Shown: positions 57,481-64,000 of the stretch, in pieces | Layout: each line of letters starts with the position of its first letter | Position numbering within the stretch: the first letter of the stretch is position 1 | Source of the DNA: Deltaproteobacteria bacterium YD0425bin51 | GTDB lineage: Bacteria > Desulfobacterota > Desulfobacteria > Desulfobacterales > YD0425bin51 | DNA: 64,000 nt | Assembly (NCBI GenBank): GCA_002753225.1 | Contig: PDZS01000017.1 | Coordinates: 20,286-84,285 of the forward strand | Direction of reading: 5' to 3' | Notes under the pieces: generated by a model | The model's input: only the letters and a program-made list of their open reading frames with translations | What the model was told of the DNA's origin: nothing | Databases searched by the model: none | Program-made: the position numbers and the translations under genes

Positions 57481-57969
57481 TTAAAGATCGTAAAGCGTTT
57501 CATCTATATGAGGTTTCATGTTAAAACCCTTTGAAAGCTTTTTACCTTGAATCATAAATGGTTCTTCGCTTTCTAAGATATCTCCCATTTCAGCTTCTAT
57601 TTTATCAGGGTCTTCACCTCTTTCCATCCTGGACAGTGCTTCTTCCATACCTTGCCCAAGCTTTATACCAGTCATATCTGAGAGTTTACGCATCAAATTT
57701 GCAGCTTGTCTTGGATCATTTTCATCTATTTTATCAGCTTGCCCTGCAAGTAGATTCATTGCTTTTTCCATATTGGATTCATCAATTGGAAGATTATCCA
57801 TGCCTCCGTCTTCTTTTGCTTTACCTGTAAACGCAAACATGGACATTTGTTTTGTAAGGGAACTGGTCAGGCATTTTGGACAGTTTGGAATTTTAGCCGT
57901 GTTGACAGTTTTTGAGAAAAAATTAAAAATAGTATTACAACTTGGACAATAAAATTCATATATTGGCAT
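57481..57969 (-). CDS. FmdB-type zinc-ribbon protein
   Basis: 162 residues. The N-terminus MPIYEFYCPSCNTIFNFF with CPKC at about 34-37 is the FmdB zinc ribbon (CxxC...CxxC). Residues 60-162 are an acidic tail (NLMRKLSDMTGIKLGQGMEEALSRM, ending MKPHIDETLYDL) with no known motif. FmdB-like proteins are small regulators or ribosome-linked proteins of uncertain role. The palindrome array lies just upstream. Confidence 0.75.
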   Translation of the reverse strand: MPIYEFYCPSCNTIFNFFSKTVNTAKIPNCPKCLTSSLTKQMSMFAFTGKAKEDGGMDNLPIDESNMEKAMNLLAGQADKIDENDPRQAANLMRKLSDMTGIKLGQGMEEALSRMERGEDPDKIEAEMGDILESEEPFMIQGKKLSKGFNMKPHIDETLYDL

Positions 57970-57990
57970 ATATCTTACCTCCTATAAAAT

Positions 57991-58070
57991 GTAGAGACGC
58001 ACGGCCGTGTTAAAATGTAGAGACGCACGGCCGTGTTAAAATGTAGAGACGCACGGCCGTGCGTCTCTAC
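57991..58070. repeat. Palindrome array: two truncated copies in tandem and one full copy
   Basis: The same 28-bp palindrome as at 12977, here with two copies cut after GTAGAGACGCACGGCCGTG (57991-58009, 58017-58035), spaced 26 bp apart by TTAAAAT, then a complete copy at 58043-58070. The last base of the full copy is the first base of the pgsA stop (CTA on plus, TAG on minus). The tandem periodicity suggests slippage or recombination at the element. Confidence 0.85.
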
Positions 58071-58627
58071 TAAGATGAATTTTGAAGAATATTCATACCT
58101 CGATAAATATAGTGTAGTCCTGATAGAACAGTTAAAACTCCGGTAATTGCAAAAAGCGGAAATTCTATATAGCTAAAAGATGAAAAGTGAAATTCTTCTT
58201 CGCAAAGCATTATTGAAACTGTAACAAGCTGAAACAGAGTTGTTAATTTACTGATTATACTTGGTTTTATTTCAACTTTTATTTCTACAATTGCAATAAT
58301 TGCAACTCCGAGAACTATAACTACATCTCTGCTTAAAACAATAACGGTAAGCCAGCTAGGTATTATTTTTAGAACAGATAAAGTAATAAATGCTGACATT
58401 AAAAGCATTTTATCTGCAATTGGGTCAAGATATGCGCCAAGAACTGTGCGCTGGTTAAAATATCTTGCTATAAAACCATCTAAACCATCTGTAATAGCTG
58501 CAAAAATAAAAATCACAAATCCTGAAAAGAATACATCTTTGAGTAAACAAATAACAAAAATAGGAGTCAAAAGTATTCTTATGATAGTTAAAATGTTTGG
58601 TATGCTTATGGGTAGTCTATTTTTCAT
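58070..58627 (-). CDS. pgsA: CDP-diacylglycerol-glycerol-3-phosphate 3-phosphatidyltransferase
   Basis: 185 residues, several TM segments. The CDP-alcohol phosphotransferase motif D(x2)DG(x2)AR(x8)G(x3)D(x3)D is complete: Asp47, Asp50, Gly51, Ala54, Arg55, Gly64, Asp68, Asp72. It makes phosphatidylglycerol phosphate from CDP-diacylglycerol and glycerol 3-phosphate, the first step to phosphatidylglycerol and cardiolipin. Ends exactly at the palindrome array. Confidence 0.9.
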   Translation of the reverse strand: MKNRLPISIPNILTIIRILLTPIFVICLLKDVFFSGFVIFIFAAITDGLDGFIARYFNQRTVLGAYLDPIADKMLLMSAFITLSVLKIIPSWLTVIVLSRDVVIVLGVAIIAIVEIKVEIKPSIISKLTTLFQLVTVSIMLCEEEFHFSSFSYIEFPLFAITGVLTVLSGLHYIYRGMNILQNSS

Positions 58628-58633
58628 AATTTC

Positions 58634-59821
58634 CTAATTTTTTGGAATTATTTTGATTTTTAAACCTGTATCAGATACTTCATAAATATTAATACCAAAC
58701 TGTTCAAATTGTTTAGTCATTAATGCTTCAGCAAGTGATTTAGAGATTCCTTTAAAAGATATTGCCAATGTATTTGCATCAACACCCATTTCTTTAATTT
58801 TAACTTCTTTTACACCCTCTGTTTCCTTTAATGCTTTTGTAAATGCTTCAAAATAAGCCAGAGAGCTTGCACCTTCCACAAGAATTTCTAAATTTATTCC
58901 TCCACCTGTTGTAGCTTTAGGTTTATTCTGTGATAAAGAGATAATTTGATTTATTATTTCATCGCAAGCTGTTGAAACTGCTTGCTTTAAAGCTTCTTTT
59001 CCACCTATTACTTCGTTTGAATTAGCGATAGTTGCTGTTTTATTGGATGCTGCAATTTCTTCACCTGTTTGTACTCTAAATGCTTTGAGGTTGACATTTC
59101 CATTTAAAGATTTCAAATTTGATCCCATTGTATTTTCACCAATGGCAGATGCTGCTTTTCCAATAATAATAACTTCTGCTTGAAACATGTTTGCTAAATC
59201 AATTGCTTGTTTGTTATCAAGCTCTGGCGTGTAATTTGCTAAATCGTCTGGCAGAGTTTTTAAAACTGATGATGGCATAATTGTGGTAAATCCTTTTGTC
59301 TTTAATTTTTCAGCTATATTTTGTTCAGAATCTGTTTTTACAAAAGGATTTTTTATATCCCAAAAATATTTAAAAGATTTGTCACCTATAGTTTGTTCAG
59401 AAACAGCTATTAGTACTTTGGGCATATTGCTAGTTGAAGCAGTAATTATCTTGGAAAGGGCTTCTTGTATCTTTTGATTAACAACTGCTGCTTCAATTAC
59501 AACTCTGTAAATATTGGCACTCTTTGCGTTTGTAAGAACCTTGTAGCTTTGGATAAACTTGTTGGGATCTGAGTAAATAAGCTCATTTACAACTTGAAAG
59601 TTTTTAATAAGAAGATCTTGGGGAATAACATCATAAGTTGCAAGTATTACTGCATAAGACATAGCATTAGTGATTGCTATATTTTTTATTGTAGCAACAT
59701 CAGAGTTTTGTTCTATAGAGTGACTCCCTATTGCTATGTAAGTCTTTGTGGAAGAAGCGTCAAAAGCCAGACACTCGGCATTCAAATATATTAAGAGACA
59801 AAAAATAAGAAATTTTTTCAT
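58634..59821 (-). CDS. Secreted protein with FlgT/CsgG-like features
   Basis: 395 residues from ATG 59821 (GGAGGG upstream), with signal peptide MKKFLIFCLLIYLNAECLAF. Residues 30-140 (VATIKNIAITNAMSYAVILA) and 150-320 (KAASAIGENTMGSN, NLKAFRVQTGEEIAASN) resemble FlgT/TolB-N-type periplasmic domains used in flagellar or outer-membrane assembly. I would call it uncertain. An upstream ATG at 59866 would overlap the polyprenyl synthase and lose the signal peptide at the N-terminus, so is rejected. Between polyprenyl synthase (13 bp) and pgsA (6 bp). Confidence 0.55.
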   Translation of the reverse strand: MKKFLIFCLLIYLNAECLAFDASSTKTYIAIGSHSIEQNSDVATIKNIAITNAMSYAVILATYDVIPQDLLIKNFQVVNELIYSDPNKFIQSYKVLTNAKSANIYRVVIEAAVVNQKIQEALSKIITASTSNMPKVLIAVSEQTIGDKSFKYFWDIKNPFVKTDSEQNIAEKLKTKGFTTIMPSSVLKTLPDDLANYTPELDNKQAIDLANMFQAEVIIIGKAASAIGENTMGSNLKSLNGNVNLKAFRVQTGEEIAASNKTATIANSNEVIGGKEALKQAVSTACDEIINQIISLSQNKPKATTGGGINLEILVEGASSLAYFEAFTKALKETEGVKEVKIKEMGVDANTLAISFKGISKSLAEALMTKQFEQFGINIYEVSDTGLKIKIIPKN

Positions 59822-59834
59822 AAATACCCTCCTG

Positions 59835-60818
59835 TTACATTTTTCTTGCAAGTACATAATCTGCAAGCATTAAAAGAATTTCTTTGGTTTTAGACATTGG
59901 AAACATGGATATAGCCTCTTTTGCTTTTAAAATATATTCATAAGCTTTATTTGACGTATAAGATATTCCTTCATATCTATTTAATAATTCCACTAAAATA
60001 TTAAAATCATAATCTGAAAAGTTGTTATCTTTAATTATTTTTTTCATTACAGAGGAATCACTTGGAGTTGCATTTTTTAGTGCAATAATTACAGGAAGTG
60101 TCAGTTTACCTTCCTTTAAATCTGTGCCAATATTTTTCCCAAGTGTTTTAGTATCTGATGTATAATCTAAAAGATCATCTGCCATTTGAAAGGCGAGCCC
60201 TAGGTTAAAGCCATAAGTTGAAAGATTTGTTTCGTGATTCATGCTTGCTTTTGCCATCATTGCTCCTACTTTACATGAACCTTCAAAAAGTATTGCAGTC
60301 TTTCTTTTTATGATTTCAAAATATTCTTCCTCAGTTAAATCAATGTTTCCTTTTTTATACAACTGGAAAATCTCTCCTTCTGACATTTTTTGTGTAACTT
60401 CAGCTATAACTTCAACAATTTTTAGATTCCCGATTTGAGCAGATATTGCAAGGGATCGTGCTAAAAGAAAGTCACCTGTAAGAACTGCAATTGAATTTCC
60501 CCATACTGAATTTGCAACAGGTTTGTTATGTCTTAGTTTTGCTTCATCTATAAGGTCATCATGTAAAAGTGTTGCTGCATGTACATATTCAGGAACTGTT
60601 GAAAAATATGGGAGATTTTCCCCAGAATGGTTACAGAGCCTTGCACAAAGAATTAAAAGTAATGGGCGGAGTCTTTTTCCACCTGAAAACAATATATGAC
60701 CTGCAACTTTTGAGACTATATCAAAATAAGGATCCAAATTTTTACTCAAAGCTTTTTCAATTTCAGCCAAATCATCTTTAAGCATTGAAACTAGTTTGTT
60801 TTTAAGATCATCCATCAA
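59835..60818 (-). CDS. Polyprenyl diphosphate synthase (IspA/IspB type)
   Basis: 327 residues. First aspartate-rich motif HDDLIDEA (DDLID 87-91), second MADDLLDYTSD near residue 213, with GGKRLRPLL. Length and small residues around the first motif fit a long-chain synthase (octaprenyl or similar) for menaquinone side chains. It adds isopentenyl diphosphate to an allylic primer. It overlaps the rimO 3' end by 4 bp. Confidence 0.88.
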   Translation of the reverse strand: MMDDLKNKLVSMLKDDLAEIEKALSKNLDPYFDIVSKVAGHILFSGGKRLRPLLLILCARLCNHSGENLPYFSTVPEYVHAATLLHDDLIDEAKLRHNKPVANSVWGNSIAVLTGDFLLARSLAISAQIGNLKIVEVIAEVTQKMSEGEIFQLYKKGNIDLTEEEYFEIIKRKTAILFEGSCKVGAMMAKASMNHETNLSTYGFNLGLAFQMADDLLDYTSDTKTLGKNIGTDLKEGKLTLPVIIALKNATPSDSSVMKKIIKDNNFSDYDFNILVELLNRYEGISYTSNKAYEYILKAKEAISMFPMSKTKEILLMLADYVLARKM

Positions 60819-62122
60819 TCAAACACTCCCATAAGATCGTAAATATCAGATTCTTTAATTTTTACATAAATAAAGCCTTTTTTTTCAGATAAACTTCCTT
60901 TAACATAGGTTACTCCGTCAACTTCAGGAGCTTGAAATATTGTTCGGCAGGTAAAAAGATTTTTGTTCTGTTTTTCTTCTACTAAAACCCTTAACTTTTT
61001 TCCTATATATTTTTTGTTTATTTCTAAAGAGATGCTAGCTTGCTCAGACATTATAACATCAAGCCGTCTCTTTGCAGTTATTTTGGAAACTTTTCCAGGA
61101 ATATTGTAGGATGGAATATCTTCAGCATCAGAATATATGAATGCCCCTAGGTGATCAAAACGTACATTTTTTATGAAATTTAAAAGAAGATCAAAATTTT
61201 TCTTCTTTTCATCAGGAAAACCTATTAAAACAGTTGTCCGAATAACTGCATCTTTTACTTTATTTCTTATTTTATCAAATAGTTTATAAAGAAAATCTTC
61301 GTCATACTTTCTCCCCATTTTTTTTAATACATTTTTATCTGAATGCTGAATTGGAATATCAAAATATGGGCATATGTTTGGATAAGAAGATATGGTATTA
61401 ATAAGTTTATCTGTTATCCCCTCTGGGTGAAGGTATAAAAGTCTTATCCAAATATCGTCTGAAAGTTTTGACATTTCTGTCAGTAAATAGCTTAAATCTA
61501 TACCAAATTCTTTACCATAAAGAGTTGTATCTTGTGAAACCAGAGTTAGTTCTTTTACTCCCTGATCTATAAGCTGCTTTGCTTCTGACAAGATAAATTC
61601 AAGCGGTCTGCTCCTGTGCTTGCCGCGAAGTTTTGGAATGACACAATAAGTGCAGCCTCTGTTACAGCCTTCTGCAATTTTGATATAAGCCTGCTCTTTA
61701 GAAGATATTACCCTTTTTTCATTTTTTCCTTGAATAATGGATGAATTTGGATTTGGTAAAAAGCATGTATGGTTTGATAAATTTGATGCTACTTCAATAA
61801 TTTTATCAAATGCTCCTGTTCCAAGAAATGCATCAACTTCAGGCAAAGAACTTGTAATTTGTTCTCTAAAACGCTCAGGAAGGCATCCCACAACAATAAG
61901 GCATCTGCAGATACCTTCTTTTTTGTATTTTGAAAGCTCAAGTATAGTATCTAAAGATTCATCAATTGCATCTTTAATAAAACTGCAAGTATTTATAACA
62001 ATTACATGAGCTTTTTCAGGATCCTTTGCAATTACCCACCCCTGATCTTTAAAACTTCCAAGTATTAGTTCGGAGTCGACTAAATTTCTTGCACAACCCA
62101 GACTGACTAGATATATTTTCAT
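60815..62122 (-). CDS. rimO: Ribosomal protein S12 methylthiotransferase
   Basis: 435 residues from ATG 62122. MTTase-domain cysteines Cys10, Cys46 and Cys80, the radical SAM motif CNRGCTYC (Cys153, 157, 160) with IPKLRGKHRSRP, and a C-terminal TRAM region ending YDLMGVFD. RimO adds a methylthio group to an Asp of S12. The alternative ATG at 62134 adds four residues. Divergent from the FemAB-like gene, 36 bp apart. Confidence 0.92.
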   Translation of the reverse strand: MKIYLVSLGCARNLVDSELILGSFKDQGWVIAKDPEKAHVIVINTCSFIKDAIDESLDTILELSKYKKEGICRCLIVVGCLPERFREQITSSLPEVDAFLGTGAFDKIIEVASNLSNHTCFLPNPNSSIIQGKNEKRVISSKEQAYIKIAEGCNRGCTYCVIPKLRGKHRSRPLEFILSEAKQLIDQGVKELTLVSQDTTLYGKEFGIDLSYLLTEMSKLSDDIWIRLLYLHPEGITDKLINTISSYPNICPYFDIPIQHSDKNVLKKMGRKYDEDFLYKLFDKIRNKVKDAVIRTTVLIGFPDEKKKNFDLLLNFIKNVRFDHLGAFIYSDAEDIPSYNIPGKVSKITAKRRLDVIMSEQASISLEINKKYIGKKLRVLVEEKQNKNLFTCRTIFQAPEVDGVTYVKGSLSEKKGFIYVKIKESDIYDLMGVFD

Positions 62123-62158
62123 ATACAATAACATACAATAATTTGGAACTATAGTAAA

Positions 62159-63169
62159 ATGAAAATAACTTATCTTTCTGAAAATGAATCAAATCAATGG
62201 GATAACTTGGTTAAAGGAAACCTTGAAAGCGGTTTTATGCAATCATGGGAGTGGAGTAAGTTTAAAGAAAAAGAAGGACAACAGGTAATTAGGCTTGGAG
62301 TTATGTCAGATGAAAGTCTTGTTGCTGGTTCAATAGTATATTATGTTAAATCATCTTTTGCTGTATCGCCTTTAATAATACCACATGGTCCCGTTTTGCC
62401 ATGGAAAAGCAGTAATGATGAAGCTCAAAAGTGTTTTGAACTTATTTATGGCGAACTCCAAAATATTTCTCAAGAAATAGAATCTCCTTTAATCCGTATT
62501 GAACCTCTTTTATGCGGTCCACTTCCAGCTTGGTTAAGCTCATTTATAAAGGCGCCTATAGATCTTATACCAACTCCTACGCTTGTTATAGATATATCTA
62601 AAAGTTGTGATGATATTTTATCATCAATGAAACCAAAGGGTAGATATAATATTGGTCTTGCTTTAAAAAAAGGGGTTGAAGTCTTTTCATCAGATAATTC
62701 AGATGCTGTGTGCGACTTTTATTCTTTATTTGAGTTAACCTGCAAACGTCATGATTTTGCAGGTGAGCCCAAAAAATTTTTTATAAATATGATAAATTCA
62801 ACACAAAAAATGAGCAGAATATATTTTGCATCATATCATGGGATTCTTATTTCAAGTGCTATAGTTATTTTTTTTGGGGACTATGCAACATTTTTATATG
62901 GAGGCTCTATACCTTTTTTAAGGCACCTTATGGCACCTTATGCAATGCATTGGCATATTATAAATGATGCAAAAGCGATTGGATGCAAATATTATGATTT
63001 TTTTGGCATAGCTCCACCTAATATTCCTTATCATCCTTACACTAGATTCTCTCAATTTAAATCACGTTTTGGCGGAACAATTGTAACAACAATTGGCGCC
63101 CATGATAGTTATTTCTACCCCCAGCTAGCCAAACTATGGGTAGATAAATATCAAAATTTTCTATTCTGA
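62159..63169 (+). CDS. FemAB/FemX-like acyltransferase (GNAT fold)
   Basis: 336 residues. N-terminal FMQSWEWSKFKEKEGQQVIRLG and the later PKGRYNIGLALKKG, GGSIPFLRHLMAPYAMHWHIINDAKAIGCKYYDFFGI match FemABX peptidyltransferases, which transfer an aminoacyl group from aminoacyl-tRNA to lipid II or a peptidoglycan precursor. Members in non-Gram-positive bacteria have varied roles (including surface-sugar decoration). No cross-bridge enzymes nearby. Convergent with the kinase gene with a 9-bp overlap at the ends. Confidence 0.85.
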   Translation: MKITYLSENESNQWDNLVKGNLESGFMQSWEWSKFKEKEGQQVIRLGVMSDESLVAGSIVYYVKSSFAVSPLIIPHGPVLPWKSSNDEAQKCFELIYGELQNISQEIESPLIRIEPLLCGPLPAWLSSFIKAPIDLIPTPTLVIDISKSCDDILSSMKPKGRYNIGLALKKGVEVFSSDNSDAVCDFYSLFELTCKRHDFAGEPKKFFINMINSTQKMSRIYFASYHGILISSAIVIFFGDYATFLYGGSIPFLRHLMAPYAMHWHIINDAKAIGCKYYDFFGIAPPNIPYHPYTRFSQFKSRFGGTIVTTIGAHDSYFYPQLAKLWVDKYQNFLF

Positions 63170-63967
63170 ATAAATTGTAAGATGACGGCTTTCAATATTC
63201 ACTTCTTTAACTCCTTTAATATTTTTAACTATTTCTGTAAGCTCAGAAATAATTGTTGTGCCATGATATCTGCTTTGTACTTTTATATTAACTTTACCGT
63301 CATTTGAAATTACTTCTACATCTATATTAAGATCAATTAGAGCGATTTTTATTTCTGCAGCTAGTGCCAGATCATTTATAGCTTTTTGGGATGAGGGAGT
63401 TGTTTCAAAGCTTTTTTGATTAATTGTGTGACATATTATGTCTGCAGCATCATCAACTGTTATTTTTTTTATGTGAATTACCAAGTCATATAAGCCAGAA
63501 TCTGATGTATCAATTCCATAAAGAGATAAACTCCATTTTCTCCTTTGTTCATCGTCATTTTTTAGTATGCGTACAGCCTCTTTTCTAGATATTTTTTCCC
63601 TCTGCATTTCAAAATTGATTCTATCTTCAAAATCAGAGATTATCCGAACTTTAAGAACATGAGGTATGTCTTTAACAAAAAAATGACCAGCTAAACCATG
63701 ATATACAATATTATCTTTGCGAAGATACTTTAGCAGGGCTGCCTGAATATAAGCAACATAAGCTTCCTTACCATAAGAAACATGATCTAGTAAAGATGGA
63801 GAATCATGTATAGCTCTAATTAGCTTTATTTCAGGAACATTAAATTTTTCAGAAGTCTCTAAAAGTATGTCCCTTGATATACAAACATAGCCTAATTTTT
63901 TAGCAACCCTCTCTGCAACTTCTTTTCCTCTGCTGAATGAACCTCTTGAAATTGTAATTATAGACAT
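63161..63967 (-). CDS. Cytidylate-kinase-like protein with C-terminal BON-like domain
   Basis: 268 residues. N-terminus MSIITISRGSFSRGKEVAER is the loop of the cytidylate-kinase-like family (GSFSRGK in place of a strict GxxGxGK). Residues 90-180 (KDNIVYHGLAGHFFVKDIPHVLKVRII) match the core; residues about 195-268 (LNIDVEVISNDGKVNIKVQSRYHGTTI) resemble a BON-type fold. The family is common in deltaproteobacteria; true kinase activity is not established. GGAGGA lies just before the ATG. Confidence 0.75.
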   Translation of the reverse strand: MSIITISRGSFSRGKEVAERVAKKLGYVCISRDILLETSEKFNVPEIKLIRAIHDSPSLLDHVSYGKEAYVAYIQAALLKYLRKDNIVYHGLAGHFFVKDIPHVLKVRIISDFEDRINFEMQREKISRKEAVRILKNDDEQRRKWSLSLYGIDTSDSGLYDLVIHIKKITVDDAADIICHTINQKSFETTPSSQKAINDLALAAEIKIALIDLNIDVEVISNDGKVNIKVQSRYHGTTIISELTEIVKNIKGVKEVNIESRHLTIYSE

Positions 63968-64000
63968 TAAATTTCCTCCTTAAATTTAGATATATTTTTT

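Noticed and set aside
57991..58070. Palindrome array as a CRISPR array
   Set aside because: Spacers are 7 bp and identical, with no cas genes.

Overview
The window is AT-rich DNA that most resembles a sulfate-reducing deltaproteobacterium (Desulfobacterota, probably Desulfobacterales). This is an inference from gene content: ahbC, hemB and ahbD of the siroheme-based heme pathway, a long-form PPi-dependent phosphofructokinase, a Tat-exported four-cluster ferredoxin with a membrane partner and HypC, and very large hybrid histidine kinases. No rRNA, tRNA or CRISPR array was recognised.

Layout. 1-3.8 kb: the 5' part of mobA (minus, cut by the edge), then a plus-strand run of a PabA/TrpG-type amidotransferase, Tat ferredoxin, small membrane protein, hypC and a radical SAM protein. 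3.8-7.5 kb: two alpha/beta hydrolases and a membrane protein (minus). 7.7-9.0 kb: an exported metallophosphatase. 9.0-19.8 kb (minus): diguanylate cyclase, pfp, a ClpX-like ATPase, ahbC, hemB, ahbD, a CBS protein, a small membrane protein and malate dehydrogenase. 50.7-62.1 kb (minus): rimO, polyprenyl synthase, a secreted protein, pgsA, an FmdB-type zinc ribbon, a small unknown, dnaE, a DegT aminotransferase and an ATPase/nuclease-like protein. The right end has a FemAB-like protein and a cytidylate-kinase-like protein.

The standout region is 19,976-50,646: 21 consecutive plus-strand genes with no gap over about 56 bp, nearly all signalling genes. It contains four large hybrid kinases ending in HPt domains, three kinases with an N-terminal receiver, a receiver-GGDEF cyclase beside a receiver-HD-GYP phosphodiesterase, three periplasmic-binding-type sensors, PocR and V4R ligand domains, and a complete stressosome module (RsbR-, RsbS-, RsbT- and RsbX-like). 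The module runs directly into a hybrid kinase whose N-terminus is a degenerate RsbT-like domain. No DNA-binding output domain is visible, so outputs are probably cyclic-di-GMP and protein-protein switching.

Two small-repeat families are present: a 28-bp perfect palindrome (three full and two truncated copies) and a 290-bp MITE-like segment with 28-bp imperfect terminal inverted repeats that encloses a second inverted repeat. A T11 run in the signal peptide of one lipoprotein puts the gene out of frame.
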